Positions 18,257 to 26,225 of a stretch of DNA of 64,000 bases are shown piece by piece; the first letter of the stretch is position 1; each line of letters begins with the position of its first letter. The position numbers and the translations under genes were made by a program. The stretch spans positions 186,001-250,000 of the forward strand of contig NZ_OY762426.1 in assembly GCF_963665675.1 (NCBI RefSeq). Reading direction: 5' to 3'. The notes below the pieces were generated by a model. It was not told the origin of the DNA, made no database searches, and worked only from the letters and a program-made list of their open reading frames with translations. This stretch comes from an uncultured Methanolobus sp. (GTDB lineage: Archaea > Halobacteriota > Methanosarcinia > Methanosarcinales > Methanosarcinaceae).

Positions 18257-19780
18257 TCAGAGTTCTGTTACATCAGCAACTTTCTCAAGAAGCATGCCTT
18301 CTACAACAATTGGAATGTCTTCCCTTGCATTTTTGATGGCATCTGCCAGCTTGTCTTCCTTTTCAGCATAGATCGTAAGCACAGGCTGACCTGCTTCCAC
18401 TGCCTCACCGCGTTTCTTGTGTATTCTTACACCTGCTCCTTTGTCATTGGGAGCACCTGCAAGCCTTGCAATCTGCACAATACGCTTGTTATGGAATTCA
18501 AGGACATAACCATTTGTAGGAGCTTTCAGTTCTGCGGTATACTGGCCTACTTTTATATCCCTGTAAGTTACAGTCGGGTCTCCGCCCTGTATCTCAATTA
18601 TCTCTTTCAATTTTGCAAATGCTTTACCATTCTTCAAAGTTTCTATTGCAAGATCATGGCCCTGACCTTTTGCAGCAACTCCGCCCATCTCAAGGAGCAT
18701 ACCTGCAAGCACTGCACTCTTTTCAATAAGGCTGTTCGGACCTTCCATTGTTTCAAGGACTTTCAGTGCTTCAATAACCTCAAGTGCAGGACCGATTGTC
18801 CTTCCGACAGGAGAAGCACCGTATGTCAGTGCACAATCGACATCCATACCAAGACGGTCTCCAAGATTGATAAGGTCCCTTGCAAGTTTCCTTCCGGTCT
18901 TTACATCAGGTATCTTTGTACCTGCACCGGTAGGAATATCCATTACAACTTTCTGTGCCCCTACTGCACCCTTCTTAGCCATGATGGAAGCCAGGAGCTG
19001 GCAATGAGGATCAATTGAAAGCGGATACTCAATCCTGATAAGCTTGTCATCTGCTGGTGCAATATTAGTTGCGCCTCCCCATACGATCACACCGCCGACC
19101 TTTTCAGTCATTTCCTTGATCTGCTGGGCTGTGAATTCCACAGGGGCCAGAATCTCCATGAGATCTGCGGTTCCACCTGCACCTGTTATTGCACGGGAAC
19201 TTGTTTTAGGAATAAGCAAACCATTGGCTGCAACAATAGGAACTATAAGAAGAGATATCTTGTTTCCGGGAACACCGCCAATGGAGTGCTTGTCCATGAT
19301 AGGCGTGGTGGCAAACTCTATACGTTCACCGGTATCGATCATTGCCTTGGTGAGCCATTCGGTCTCATCCTCGCTCAGGTCTTTAATATAAGTAGCAGTG
19401 AGGAAAGCAGCCAGTTCAATATCATTCAGGTTCTCTTCAACAATATCCTTTACAAGCTCGTAGATCTCGTCCCTTTCAAGTCTTTTACCATCCATAACCT
19501 TTCTGATTATACGTGCGGATTTTGGCTTATCAGCGGGTTCGACTTCAACAGACTCAGTCCACTCTTTCTGAAGTTGTGCATAAACTTCATGATACAGACC
19601 TATCATTCCAGGAGCTATCATATCCTCTGTAAAGTCTACAATGGCTGTAAGAACCCTGTGATCTTTGATCCTTACCCTGTCACCTTCATTTACTCCCATT
19701 TCTCTGGCATCAATGGTATTCAGTACTACCTTGTATTTGCCGACCTTTATGTCAATAGGTTGAACTTTTAGCTGCATCAT
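18257..19780 (-). CDS. deoA: AMP phosphorylase
   Basis: A 507-residue archaeal AMP phosphorylase. It converts AMP (also CMP and UMP) plus phosphate to the base and ribose 1,5-bisphosphate, feeding the archaeal nucleoside-monophosphate pathway through ribose-1,5-bisphosphate isomerase and type III RuBisCO. The extra N-terminal ~85-residue domain typical of archaeal forms precedes the phosphorylase core. Core motifs are MDKHSIGGVPGNK and TSSRAITGAGGTADLMEILAPVE (the thymidine-phosphorylase signature). The C-terminal domain has IHKKRGEAVEAGQPVLTIYAE. Two adjacent start ATGs follow GGTGA. Neither the isomerase nor RuBisCO is in this window. Confidence 0.94.
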   Translation of the reverse strand: MMQLKVQPIDIKVGKYKVVLNTIDAREMGVNEGDRVRIKDHRVLTAIVDFTEDMIAPGMIGLYHEVYAQLQKEWTESVEVEPADKPKSARIIRKVMDGKRLERDEIYELVKDIVEENLNDIELAAFLTATYIKDLSEDETEWLTKAMIDTGERIEFATTPIMDKHSIGGVPGNKISLLIVPIVAANGLLIPKTSSRAITGAGGTADLMEILAPVEFTAQQIKEMTEKVGGVIVWGGATNIAPADDKLIRIEYPLSIDPHCQLLASIMAKKGAVGAQKVVMDIPTGAGTKIPDVKTGRKLARDLINLGDRLGMDVDCALTYGASPVGRTIGPALEVIEALKVLETMEGPNSLIEKSAVLAGMLLEMGGVAAKGQGHDLAIETLKNGKAFAKLKEIIEIQGGDPTVTYRDIKVGQYTAELKAPTNGYVLEFHNKRIVQIARLAGAPNDKGAGVRIHKKRGEAVEAGQPVLTIYAEKEDKLADAIKNAREDIPIVVEGMLLEKVADVTEL

Positions 19781-19898
19781 TTCACCTTTAGTATAATATA
19801 ACAGGGAAATACGCTAAGGGATAAATAGCTTTATGATAAGCTGCAAAAACAGGGTTCAGAATATCCGAAAAATTCCAGATGCCTGAATGATAATTATT

Positions 19899-20150
19899 TT
19901 AGTCTTCAACAGGATGTGCTGCTTCACACTTTACAGACAGACCGCTCTTGCCTGTCAGGAAGTTCTTTGTTTGCAAACCATCCACTTCCAGTGCAATGCC
20001 AGATGGATTACTGAGAATGCAAGCATCAGGATTCATATCTGTCCATGCATATGAAGCAGTTCCCTGCTGCTAAATCCCAGAAAACTGGCACCATGGCTGG
20101 CAAACATCAGGACAACTCCTGTCACACTCACTATGACCGACTGTACTAAT
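19899..20150 (-). pseudogene. Possible decayed coding remnant
   Basis: On the minus strand, a frame near 20150-20075 encodes a hydrophobic stretch (SVIVSVTGVVLMFASHGASFLG). After one frameshift and a stop codon it continues as a second frame, YAWTDMNPDACILSNPSG followed by IALEVDGLQTKNFLTGKSG, ending in VED at 19899. The second half alone would be a 45-residue product from ATG 20036. Local G+C is higher than in the flanks. I do not recognise the family; the pattern suggests a small membrane-anchored protein gene that has decayed. Confidence 0.3.
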
Positions 20151-20169
20151 AGGGGATGTCCACTATGTA

Positions 20170-20619
20170 ATTAAGCGTGTTTTTCTTCACTTATCCAATC
20201 CTCCTTATAATTTGATTTTTTCCTTTTTCTTGCGGTTGTTGCCTTTTTGTCGGGGTCTTTATTTCTGGATATCTACTGGTGTGCGATATGAAATTGTGAT
20301 TGTTAGAAAGATCACATGTTTAAGTGGTGTACGATACGTATGGTGGTATTTGTGGTTGGTGATGATGGTTGGTGGTACATTTACATGTGATCTTACAATT
20401 TCCGGATTGTCAAATGCAAATATAAACATACTTACAGCAATAAGACGAAATAAAGCTTTAATTTCAAATTAAAGAGGGATAAAGTTTTGAAATTGAGTTA
20501 AAGCTATATTAATTGGTTTTTCCATAAATAAATGCACAATAAAGTTTCATTTTAAAGATTATGTCCAAAAAGGAGAATCTACCACTTCATTTAAAACCAA
20601 TAAATAATGATACAGTCTT
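20170..20619. other. Gene-free, G/T-rich intergenic region with inverted repeats
   Basis: Between the decayed remnant and the guanine deaminase gene I see no convincing gene. The region contains a perfect 12-bp inverted repeat (20308-20319 with 20383-20394, core AGATCACATG/CATGTGATCT). The segment it encloses carries many GG doublets (about 20325-20378). A perfect 19-bp palindrome lies at 20456-20474 (CTTTAATTTCAAATTAAAG), and its left arm can pair alternatively with 20487-20505. It may hold a structured non-coding RNA or the decayed edge of a mobile element. Confidence 0.4.
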
Positions 20620-21084
20620 ATGGACAATTTCATGCAGACTGCAATAGATGAGGCACGTGAGGGAATGGAACATAACCATGGAGGACCTTTCGGTGCGATA
20701 ATCGTAAAAGACGGGAAAATAATATCAAGCGCCCACAATAAGGTCTTAGTTAGCAATGACCCGACAGCCCATGCTGAAGTGCTGGCAATCCGCCAGGCAT
20801 CTGAAATACTGGAGAAATTCGACCTTTCTGACTGTGAGATCTATACAAGCTCCCAGCCCTGTCCCATGTGCCTTGCAGCGATCTACTGGGCACGAATAAA
20901 AAAGGTGCATTTTGGAACTAACAAGGAAGATGTTGCTGCAATAGGTTTTGACGACAGCCTTTTCTACAAATTTATCAGGGGAGAAGAGGATGAGAATGCA
21001 CTGGAAATGCTCAATGTTGACAGAAAAGAGTGTCTTAAGCTTCTCAGGGAATGGGATGAAAAAATCGATAAAAGAATGTATTAG
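20620..21084 (+). CDS. Guanine deaminase (cytidine-deaminase fold)
   Basis: A 154-residue zinc deaminase. The zinc motifs are HAEV (about 51-54) and PCPMC (about 79-83). The GGPFGAIIVKDGKII start, SNDPTAHAEVLAIR and especially GFDDSLFYKFI near residue 110 match the Bacillus GuaD type, rather than TadA or CMP deaminases. It would convert guanine to xanthine for purine salvage, which fits the nearby AMP phosphorylase only loosely. The C-terminus lacks the aromatic segment that closes the active site in Bacillus GuaD dimers, so specificity is inferred. Stands alone, with a promoter region upstream and the MscS gene 145 bp downstream. Confidence 0.8.
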   Translation: MDNFMQTAIDEAREGMEHNHGGPFGAIIVKDGKIISSAHNKVLVSNDPTAHAEVLAIRQASEILEKFDLSDCEIYTSSQPCPMCLAAIYWARIKKVHFGTNKEDVAAIGFDDSLFYKFIRGEEDENALEMLNVDRKECLKLLREWDEKIDKRMY

Positions 21085-21121
21085 ACAATGATATTTGTGA
21101 GACAGACCATTATCCAATCTA

Positions 21122-21134
21122 CATTATATATAGG
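21122..21134 (+). promoter_or_regulatory. TATA box upstream of MscS-like gene
   Basis: The sequence ATTATATATAGG lies about 100 bp upstream of the GTG start at 21230. It predicts a leader of about 75 nt, which also holds an imperfect GATAAT/ATTATC inverted repeat. Confidence 0.4.
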
Positions 21135-21229
21135 ATGAATTGATGATAATTAAGACGATTATCAAAATAAGCAATGTAAGCAAAATAAGGCGAATGCAAG
21201 CTTGCTAAAATTATACACAGAGGGAAAAC

Positions 21230-22408
21230 GTGGACATAAATCAATTAATCCCGGGAATAATATCATTACTGGTAACCCTCTCACTAATACTTATTTTTAA
21301 TTTCCTGTTTCATAAAAAGAACCTCTTCTCCAGGGAAAGGATAATCCAGCAAATAATCTACATATCAATACTGGCAATCGGACTTTTACTTACGATATTT
21401 ACATTGCCAATTAATGTTGAAGATAAGAACCTTGTCCTGACCTTTGTGAGTATTATTATCGGTGCAATAATCACATTCTCTTCCACCACATTTGTAGCAA
21501 ATGCAATGGCAGGCATCATGCTCCGCCTGATAAATCCTTTCAGGGTAGGGGATTTTATCAAAACTGACGGAACCTTTGGCAGGGTTACTGAAATTTACTT
21601 CCTGCACACACAGGTTCAGTCTATAGACCGTGATCTGATTACAATACCTAATCTTACTCTTGTTTCCAAGCCCCTGAAAACCATAAGGTCATCAGGTACT
21701 ATTATCACTACAAGTGTTTCACTGGGATACAACATACCCAGAAAGGATATAGAGAAGAATCTACTTCAGGCTGCTGAAATCACAGGACTGGAAAATCCTT
21801 TTGTGCATGTTGAAAAACTGGGAGACTTCTCAATAAGTTACAAAGTCGGTGGGCTTTTGAAGGATATTGACAGAATTATCACTACAAGATCCGATTTTAA
21901 GAAAAACGTAATTGACAAACTTCATAATTCCGGAATAGAGATAGTCTCACCCACTTATATGAACCAGAGAGTTTTCAGCGAAGATTATGTGTGCATGCCA
22001 CCAAAGGAAGATACCAGAAGGGGTCCAAAAGAAAAAGAACCTGAAGTCCGGACTGAAGAGATCATCTTCGATAAAGCTATAATGGCACAGATGCTTGACA
22101 GGATTTATACACTAGCAGATAATTTCTCTGCCCGCCGAAAGGACATGGAAAACAAGATAAAGGAAATTCCTGACGTGGAAAAAAGGGAAAGGTTAAAAGA
22201 GCAGATCGGAATGCTTGCTAAAATGGAAGAAAACGCCAATCAGGAAATACAGGCACTTAAAGACCTGCCTGACATAACATCCATGCCCGATGATAAAGAT
22301 GATGAATATATTGAAAAACTTGTCAGTGCTGAGAAGGACATAACTCTTCTGGATAACAGACATGAAAACCTTGAAAAGAAAATATTTAAAGCTATTGAAC
22401 AAGAATGA
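21230..22408 (+). CDS. MscS-family mechanosensitive ion channel with C-terminal coiled coil
   Basis: A 392-residue membrane protein. Transmembrane segments lie at about 8-28, 42-62 and 67-95, the last being the pore helix (VSIIIGAIITFSSTTFVANAMAGIMLR) followed by the MscS beta domain (NPFRVGDFIKTDGTFGRVTEI, TLVSKPLKTI). The alpha/beta vestibule domain covers about 150-245. The last ~120 residues form a charged coiled coil (MLDRIYTLADNFSARRKDMENKI) not found in the minimal channel. It likely protects against osmotic downshock. The GTG start follows GAGGG with ideal spacing. Upstream of prephenate dehydratase by about 40 bp. Confidence 0.85.
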   Translation: MDINQLIPGIISLLVTLSLILIFNFLFHKKNLFSRERIIQQIIYISILAIGLLLTIFTLPINVEDKNLVLTFVSIIIGAIITFSSTTFVANAMAGIMLRLINPFRVGDFIKTDGTFGRVTEIYFLHTQVQSIDRDLITIPNLTLVSKPLKTIRSSGTIITTSVSLGYNIPRKDIEKNLLQAAEITGLENPFVHVEKLGDFSISYKVGGLLKDIDRIITTRSDFKKNVIDKLHNSGIEIVSPTYMNQRVFSEDYVCMPPKEDTRRGPKEKEPEVRTEEIIFDKAIMAQMLDRIYTLADNFSARRKDMENKIKEIPDVEKRERLKEQIGMLAKMEENANQEIQALKDLPDITSMPDDKDDEYIEKLVSAEKDITLLDNRHENLEKKIFKAIEQE

Positions 22409-22447
22409 TGGAAAGATTTTCCAGAATTACAAACATTGAGGAACAGA

Positions 22448-23323
22448 ATGAGAATTGGAGTACTCGGGCTTAAAGGTTCATATTCAGAACAGGCTGCAAT
22501 GCAGTGGATTGCCAAAAATATACCGGAAGAAGATAATAGTCTGGAGCATTGCTCTGATATCCAGGATGTTTTTACCCTGCTGGAAAACGAAAAATGCGAT
22601 ATTGGCATAGTACCTCTGGAAAATTCAATCGAAGGATCTGTTGGTGTTACTCTTGACCTGCTCCTGGAAAAAGATGTTAACATCATTGGTGAATCCATTG
22701 TAACAATAGAACATTGCCTTCTTTCAAGAGGAAAGAAAGAAGATATAAAAGTGATACTCTCACATCCGCAGGCTCTGGGACAATGTCGCAACTTCCTGAA
22801 AAAGACTTTCCCTCTTGCAGAACTGAGAACAACAGGGAGCACATCCCATGCTGCAAAGCTTGCAACGGAATTTGAGGAAATGGCTGCCATAGCGTCCCCG
22901 GAAACAGCCGATGTCTATAAACTGGATATTCTCATGCCTGATATCCAGGACAGAAAACACAATCATACGCGTTTTGTTATTATTACCAGATCAGAGATTG
23001 CAGAAAACCTGGTCAAATCCCTGAGACAGGCAGATCCATGTAGTTCTTACAAAACATCAATAATAGTTTATCTTGACCGTGACAGACCCGGTGCGCTTTA
23101 TTCCATACTGGGAGAATTTGCAAAGAACAATATCAATCTCACAAGGATCGAGTCAAGACCATCAAAGAAAGTACTGGGAGATTACGTATTCTACATTGAC
23201 TTTAAAGGTAACATAAGCGATGCTATTATAAAAGATGCAATATATAACATTGAGTCGAGCGTAGGGATGTTGAAAATGCTTGGTTCGTATCCGGAATTAG
23301 ATTCCACTTGCGAATCAAACTAG
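22448..23323 (+). CDS. pheA: Prephenate dehydratase
   Basis: A 291-residue enzyme converting prephenate to phenylpyruvate in phenylalanine biosynthesis. The catalytic domain has LGLKGSYSEQAA at the start, IGIVPLENSIEGSVGVTLDLL and the catalytic TRF within HNHTRFVIITR (about 178-188). The C-terminal ACT domain contains the phenylalanine-binding ESRPSKKVLGDYVFYIDF. The ATG at 22448 is chosen because GAGG lies 6-9 nt upstream; an in-frame TTG at 22436 would add four residues. There is no chorismate mutase domain. It is followed 38 bp later by the MoxR operon. Confidence 0.93.
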   Translation: MRIGVLGLKGSYSEQAAMQWIAKNIPEEDNSLEHCSDIQDVFTLLENEKCDIGIVPLENSIEGSVGVTLDLLLEKDVNIIGESIVTIEHCLLSRGKKEDIKVILSHPQALGQCRNFLKKTFPLAELRTTGSTSHAAKLATEFEEMAAIASPETADVYKLDILMPDIQDRKHNHTRFVIITRSEIAENLVKSLRQADPCSSYKTSIIVYLDRDRPGALYSILGEFAKNNINLTRIESRPSKKVLGDYVFYIDFKGNISDAIIKDAIYNIESSVGMLKMLGSYPELDSTCESN

Positions 23324-23361
23324 ATCACTAAAGATACCTTTGAAAAATAAGCGGTGCAATT

Positions 23362-24270
23362 ATGAGCATGGACGTACGGAATTTTGTTAAAAAACAGGAA
23401 GCTGCACTGAAGAGATATCGCAGGCTGTACAAAATTCTGGATTTTCTTGGAACTGCAATTATTCTGTATTTACTCCTGTTCTACCTGGGCGTGGATGAGG
23501 TTTTCCCACATCTTCCTAGTTTTGAAGTCCGTGCAGGGACTTCCTATGAAATTCTGGGAACAAGTATTGCATTTGAAACTGTTGCACTGACAATTATTGC
23601 AGGTTTTCTGTCATTGGTAATAACCTTCCTCAGACATTTGCGTGATCATAAAGAAAAAGCGATGATACTTATCGAACAACAATATCCGGAACTTAAGGAA
23701 AAGCTACGTACGGCCTATGATAATGCAAATGATGAAAACCTTATAGTTTCAGATCTTGTAAATGCCGTATCTTCCGGTATCGATACAGTGAGCTCTTCAA
23801 CTTTACTCATTAAGGGCAAGCTCATCCTTGGAGTAGTAATAATACTGGTATCAAGTACAACCGTTGTTTATGTTGTTGACAATGATGTTCGTACAACTGT
23901 AGTGACTCCGGAAGAGATAGCAGGACTTGTTGAAGATATACCTTTTATAGGTGGAAATGATGACGCTACTGACGGTCTTTCCGAATTCGGAAGTGAAGAG
24001 GAGGAAAGTACCGTAGATTCAGACGATTCCAATACAAGCGTGGAAACTGACATAATTGTTTATGATGGCGTAGATGTGGACCTTACTCTTTCCGGAAGTT
24101 CAGGAGACGGTTTCATAAACCCGGAAAATGCAACTGATGAAGATGTTGATTTTGATAAATCATCTGCTTATGAAACAAGTGTAATTTCATCCCAGGCATA
24201 CTATGAAGATTTTCCTGAAGGGTATGAAAGTATAATTAAATCATATTTTGAAGAACTGGCAAATGCCTGA
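23362..24270 (+). CDS. DUF7502-like membrane protein of the MoxR operon
   Basis: A 302-residue membrane protein that I recognise only by context as the leading gene of archaeal MoxR operons. Transmembrane helices are seen at about 28-44, 70-92 and 156-175. Between the second and third is a cytoplasmic helical stretch (EKAMILIEQQYPELKEKLRTAYDNAND) reminiscent of BatE/DUF4175-like proteins. The C-terminal ~120 residues are very acidic and Ser/Thr-rich, presumably outside the cell or disordered. The gene precedes moxR by 63 bp and probably serves as membrane partner of the complex. Confidence 0.7.
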   Translation: MSMDVRNFVKKQEAALKRYRRLYKILDFLGTAIILYLLLFYLGVDEVFPHLPSFEVRAGTSYEILGTSIAFETVALTIIAGFLSLVITFLRHLRDHKEKAMILIEQQYPELKEKLRTAYDNANDENLIVSDLVNAVSSGIDTVSSSTLLIKGKLILGVVIILVSSTTVVYVVDNDVRTTVVTPEEIAGLVEDIPFIGGNDDATDGLSEFGSEEEESTVDSDDSNTSVETDIIVYDGVDVDLTLSGSSGDGFINPENATDEDVDFDKSSAYETSVISSQAYYEDFPEGYESIIKSYFEELANA

Positions 24271-24333
24271 TCCTGATAAAAAACATTTATTCAAATCATA
24301 GAATTCACAGGACAAAGACAAAGGAGATAATAG

Positions 24334-25305
24334 ATGGCTAGTGAGATGAACTCAAGGGACCTGTCACAAACATACAAAATGGCTGGTGATATGTTCGTAA
24401 CTCTTTTCAATGAAATTGGAAAGGTAATTGTAGGCCAGGCAGATACAGTTGAACAAATAGCAATTGCCATGCTCTGTAATGGCCATGCACTCATTGAAAG
24501 TAACCCGGGTTTGGGTAAAACCCTTACTATTTCCACAATATCAAAAGCAATGGACCTCAATTTCAGCAGAATTCAGTGCACACCTGATCTCATGCCAGCT
24601 GATATCACAGGAACTCAGATAATAGAAGAAAGCGGCGGACACAAGGAATTCAAGTTCGAACCCGGACCAATATTTGCCAATATTGTACTTGCCGATGAGA
24701 TCAACCGTGCATCACCAAAGACACAATCATCCCTGCTTGAAGCAATGCAGGAAAAGCAGATAACAGTCGGAAACGACACTTACATCCTTGAACAGCCTTT
24801 TTTCATACTGGCAACCCAGAACCCTATTGAAATGGAAGGAACATTCCCGCTTCCTGAAGCTCAGCTTGACAGGTTCCTGCTTAAGATTCTTGTGGATTAT
24901 CCCAGCTATGAGGATGAAATTGAGATTGTAAATCGCTATACAAGATCTATCTCCCCAAGCGTCAATAAAGTTGTAAACAAGAATACGCTTCTTGATCTTC
25001 AGAGACTCACAAGGGACGTGCCTGTTGCAGATGACATCAGAAACAGGGCAATCAAGATAGTCATGTCTACCCGTATCAGCAGTGAATTTATCGAATACGG
25101 TGCATCTCCAAGAGCATCTATTGGTATTATTCTTGCTGCAAAAGCAAGGGCACTTATCAAAGGCAGAAATTATGTCAGTGCCGAGGATATTGATGCTATG
25201 GCATATACGGTACTCAGGCACAGGATAGTACTTACATTCGAAGCTGAAAGAAGAGGTGTAAGTACTGACCAGGTTATCAAGAGCATACTTGAGAAGATAA
25301 AGTAA
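24334..25305 (+). CDS. MoxR-family AAA+ ATPase
   Basis: A 323-residue AAA+ protein of the MoxR group. Walker A is NPGLGKT (57-63), Walker B is VLADEINRA (about 118-126), sensor 1 is ATQNPIE, followed by FPLPEAQLDRFLLKI, the arginine-finger region. The C-terminal lid domain covers about 235-320 with GASPRASIGIILAAKARA. MoxR ATPases act as chaperones with von Willebrand A proteins to insert cofactors or mature envelope proteins. Here the next gene is DUF58 and the two after that carry von Willebrand A domains, the classical arrangement. Confidence 0.95.
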   Translation: MASEMNSRDLSQTYKMAGDMFVTLFNEIGKVIVGQADTVEQIAIAMLCNGHALIESNPGLGKTLTISTISKAMDLNFSRIQCTPDLMPADITGTQIIEESGGHKEFKFEPGPIFANIVLADEINRASPKTQSSLLEAMQEKQITVGNDTYILEQPFFILATQNPIEMEGTFPLPEAQLDRFLLKILVDYPSYEDEIEIVNRYTRSISPSVNKVVNKNTLLDLQRLTRDVPVADDIRNRAIKIVMSTRISSEFIEYGASPRASIGIILAAKARALIKGRNYVSAEDIDAMAYTVLRHRIVLTFEAERRGVSTDQVIKSILEKIK

Positions 25306-25340
25306 GGCAGCTTTACCGTTAACTTACAAGGGCACTTGCA

Positions 25341-26225
25341 ATGAGCGACAAGAGACATAATATAGATGTTGAGTTCTTCAGGCAGCTTGACCGCTTTACC
25401 TTCATGGTAAAGAAAAGGGTATCAACAGCATACGCCGGCAGCAGGCGTTCAATCCATAGTGGAAGAGGTCTTGACACCATCGGATACCGTGAATATAATA
25501 GCGGAGACGAGATTAAGACCATAGACTGGAAAGCCTATGCAAGGTCCGAAAAATTGTACATCAGGCAATTTGAAGAAGATAAATCTCTTACAACACATAT
25601 TCTTCTTGACTCCAGTAAAAGTATGGATTATACAGATGGCAATGCTCCCAGCAAATTTGAATATGCAACCATGCTTGCTTCCGGTTTTGCGTACCTTGTA
25701 ACCAAAGATAATGACAAGTTCGCCATATCCACCTTTGCAGAAGATGTGAATATCACAAAACCCAGAAGGGGAAGAAAATACCTCCTTAATACGATAGAAA
25801 GACTTGAAAGTGCTCCTGTCGGTGGAAAGACTGCTATCGATGAGTCAACACTTGTCTACAATAAGGTAATTCACTCGCGTTCACTTGTAATCTTAATATC
25901 TGACTTCCTGCAAAATCCGGAAGATATTGAATCAGCCATTTATCGATTTGCTGACCATGACCTGATACTTGTACAGGTACTTGACAGAACAGAAAGCTCT
26001 CTTGAGATTCATGGACACAGCAGGTTAATAGACCTGGAATCCGGATCAAAACTTGATACGTATATCAGTGAAGATATGAAAAATGAGTACCAGAAAAAAC
26101 TTACAGAACATGTGAATCACATAAGCGATGCCTGCAACAAAGTTGGTGCCGAGCTCTACACATTCACAACGGATACACCCATATTTGATGCTTTCTTCCA
26201 TACTATCAGCCGGAGGAAATGGTAA
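25341..26225 (+). CDS. DUF58 domain protein (vWA-like, MoxR partner)
   Basis: A 294-residue DUF58 protein. The family hallmark is present as GYREYNSGDEIKTIDWKAYARSEKLYIRQFEED (about 50-82). It is followed by a von Willebrand A-like metal site, LLDSSKSMDY (D-x-S-x-S, about 91-100), and a second conserved aspartate in VILISDFLQN. No membrane segment is present, so the protein is cytoplasmic and likely binds MoxR. The stop overlaps the next start as TAATG. Confidence 0.93.
   Translation: MSDKRHNIDVEFFRQLDRFTFMVKKRVSTAYAGSRRSIHSGRGLDTIGYREYNSGDEIKTIDWKAYARSEKLYIRQFEEDKSLTTHILLDSSKSMDYTDGNAPSKFEYATMLASGFAYLVTKDNDKFAISTFAEDVNITKPRRGRKYLLNTIERLESAPVGGKTAIDESTLVYNKVIHSRSLVILISDFLQNPEDIESAIYRFADHDLILVQVLDRTESSLEIHGHSRLIDLESGSKLDTYISEDMKNEYQKKLTEHVNHISDACNKVGAELYTFTTDTPIFDAFFHTISRRKW

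Noticed and set aside
18239..19771. Long plus-strand open frames opposite deoA
   Set aside because: They are antisense shadows of a well-recognised gene, with Cys/Phe/Tyr-rich composition typical of such frames.
20040..20160. Possible tRNA or rRNA fragment in the deoA-deaminase gap
   Set aside because: No T-loop GGTTC box or cloverleaf pairing could be found.
20212..20472. An 86-codon plus-strand frame rich in Trp, Val and Gly
   Set aside because: It begins at a TTG without a ribosome-binding site and its composition reflects the G/T-rich DNA; kept as an intergenic region.
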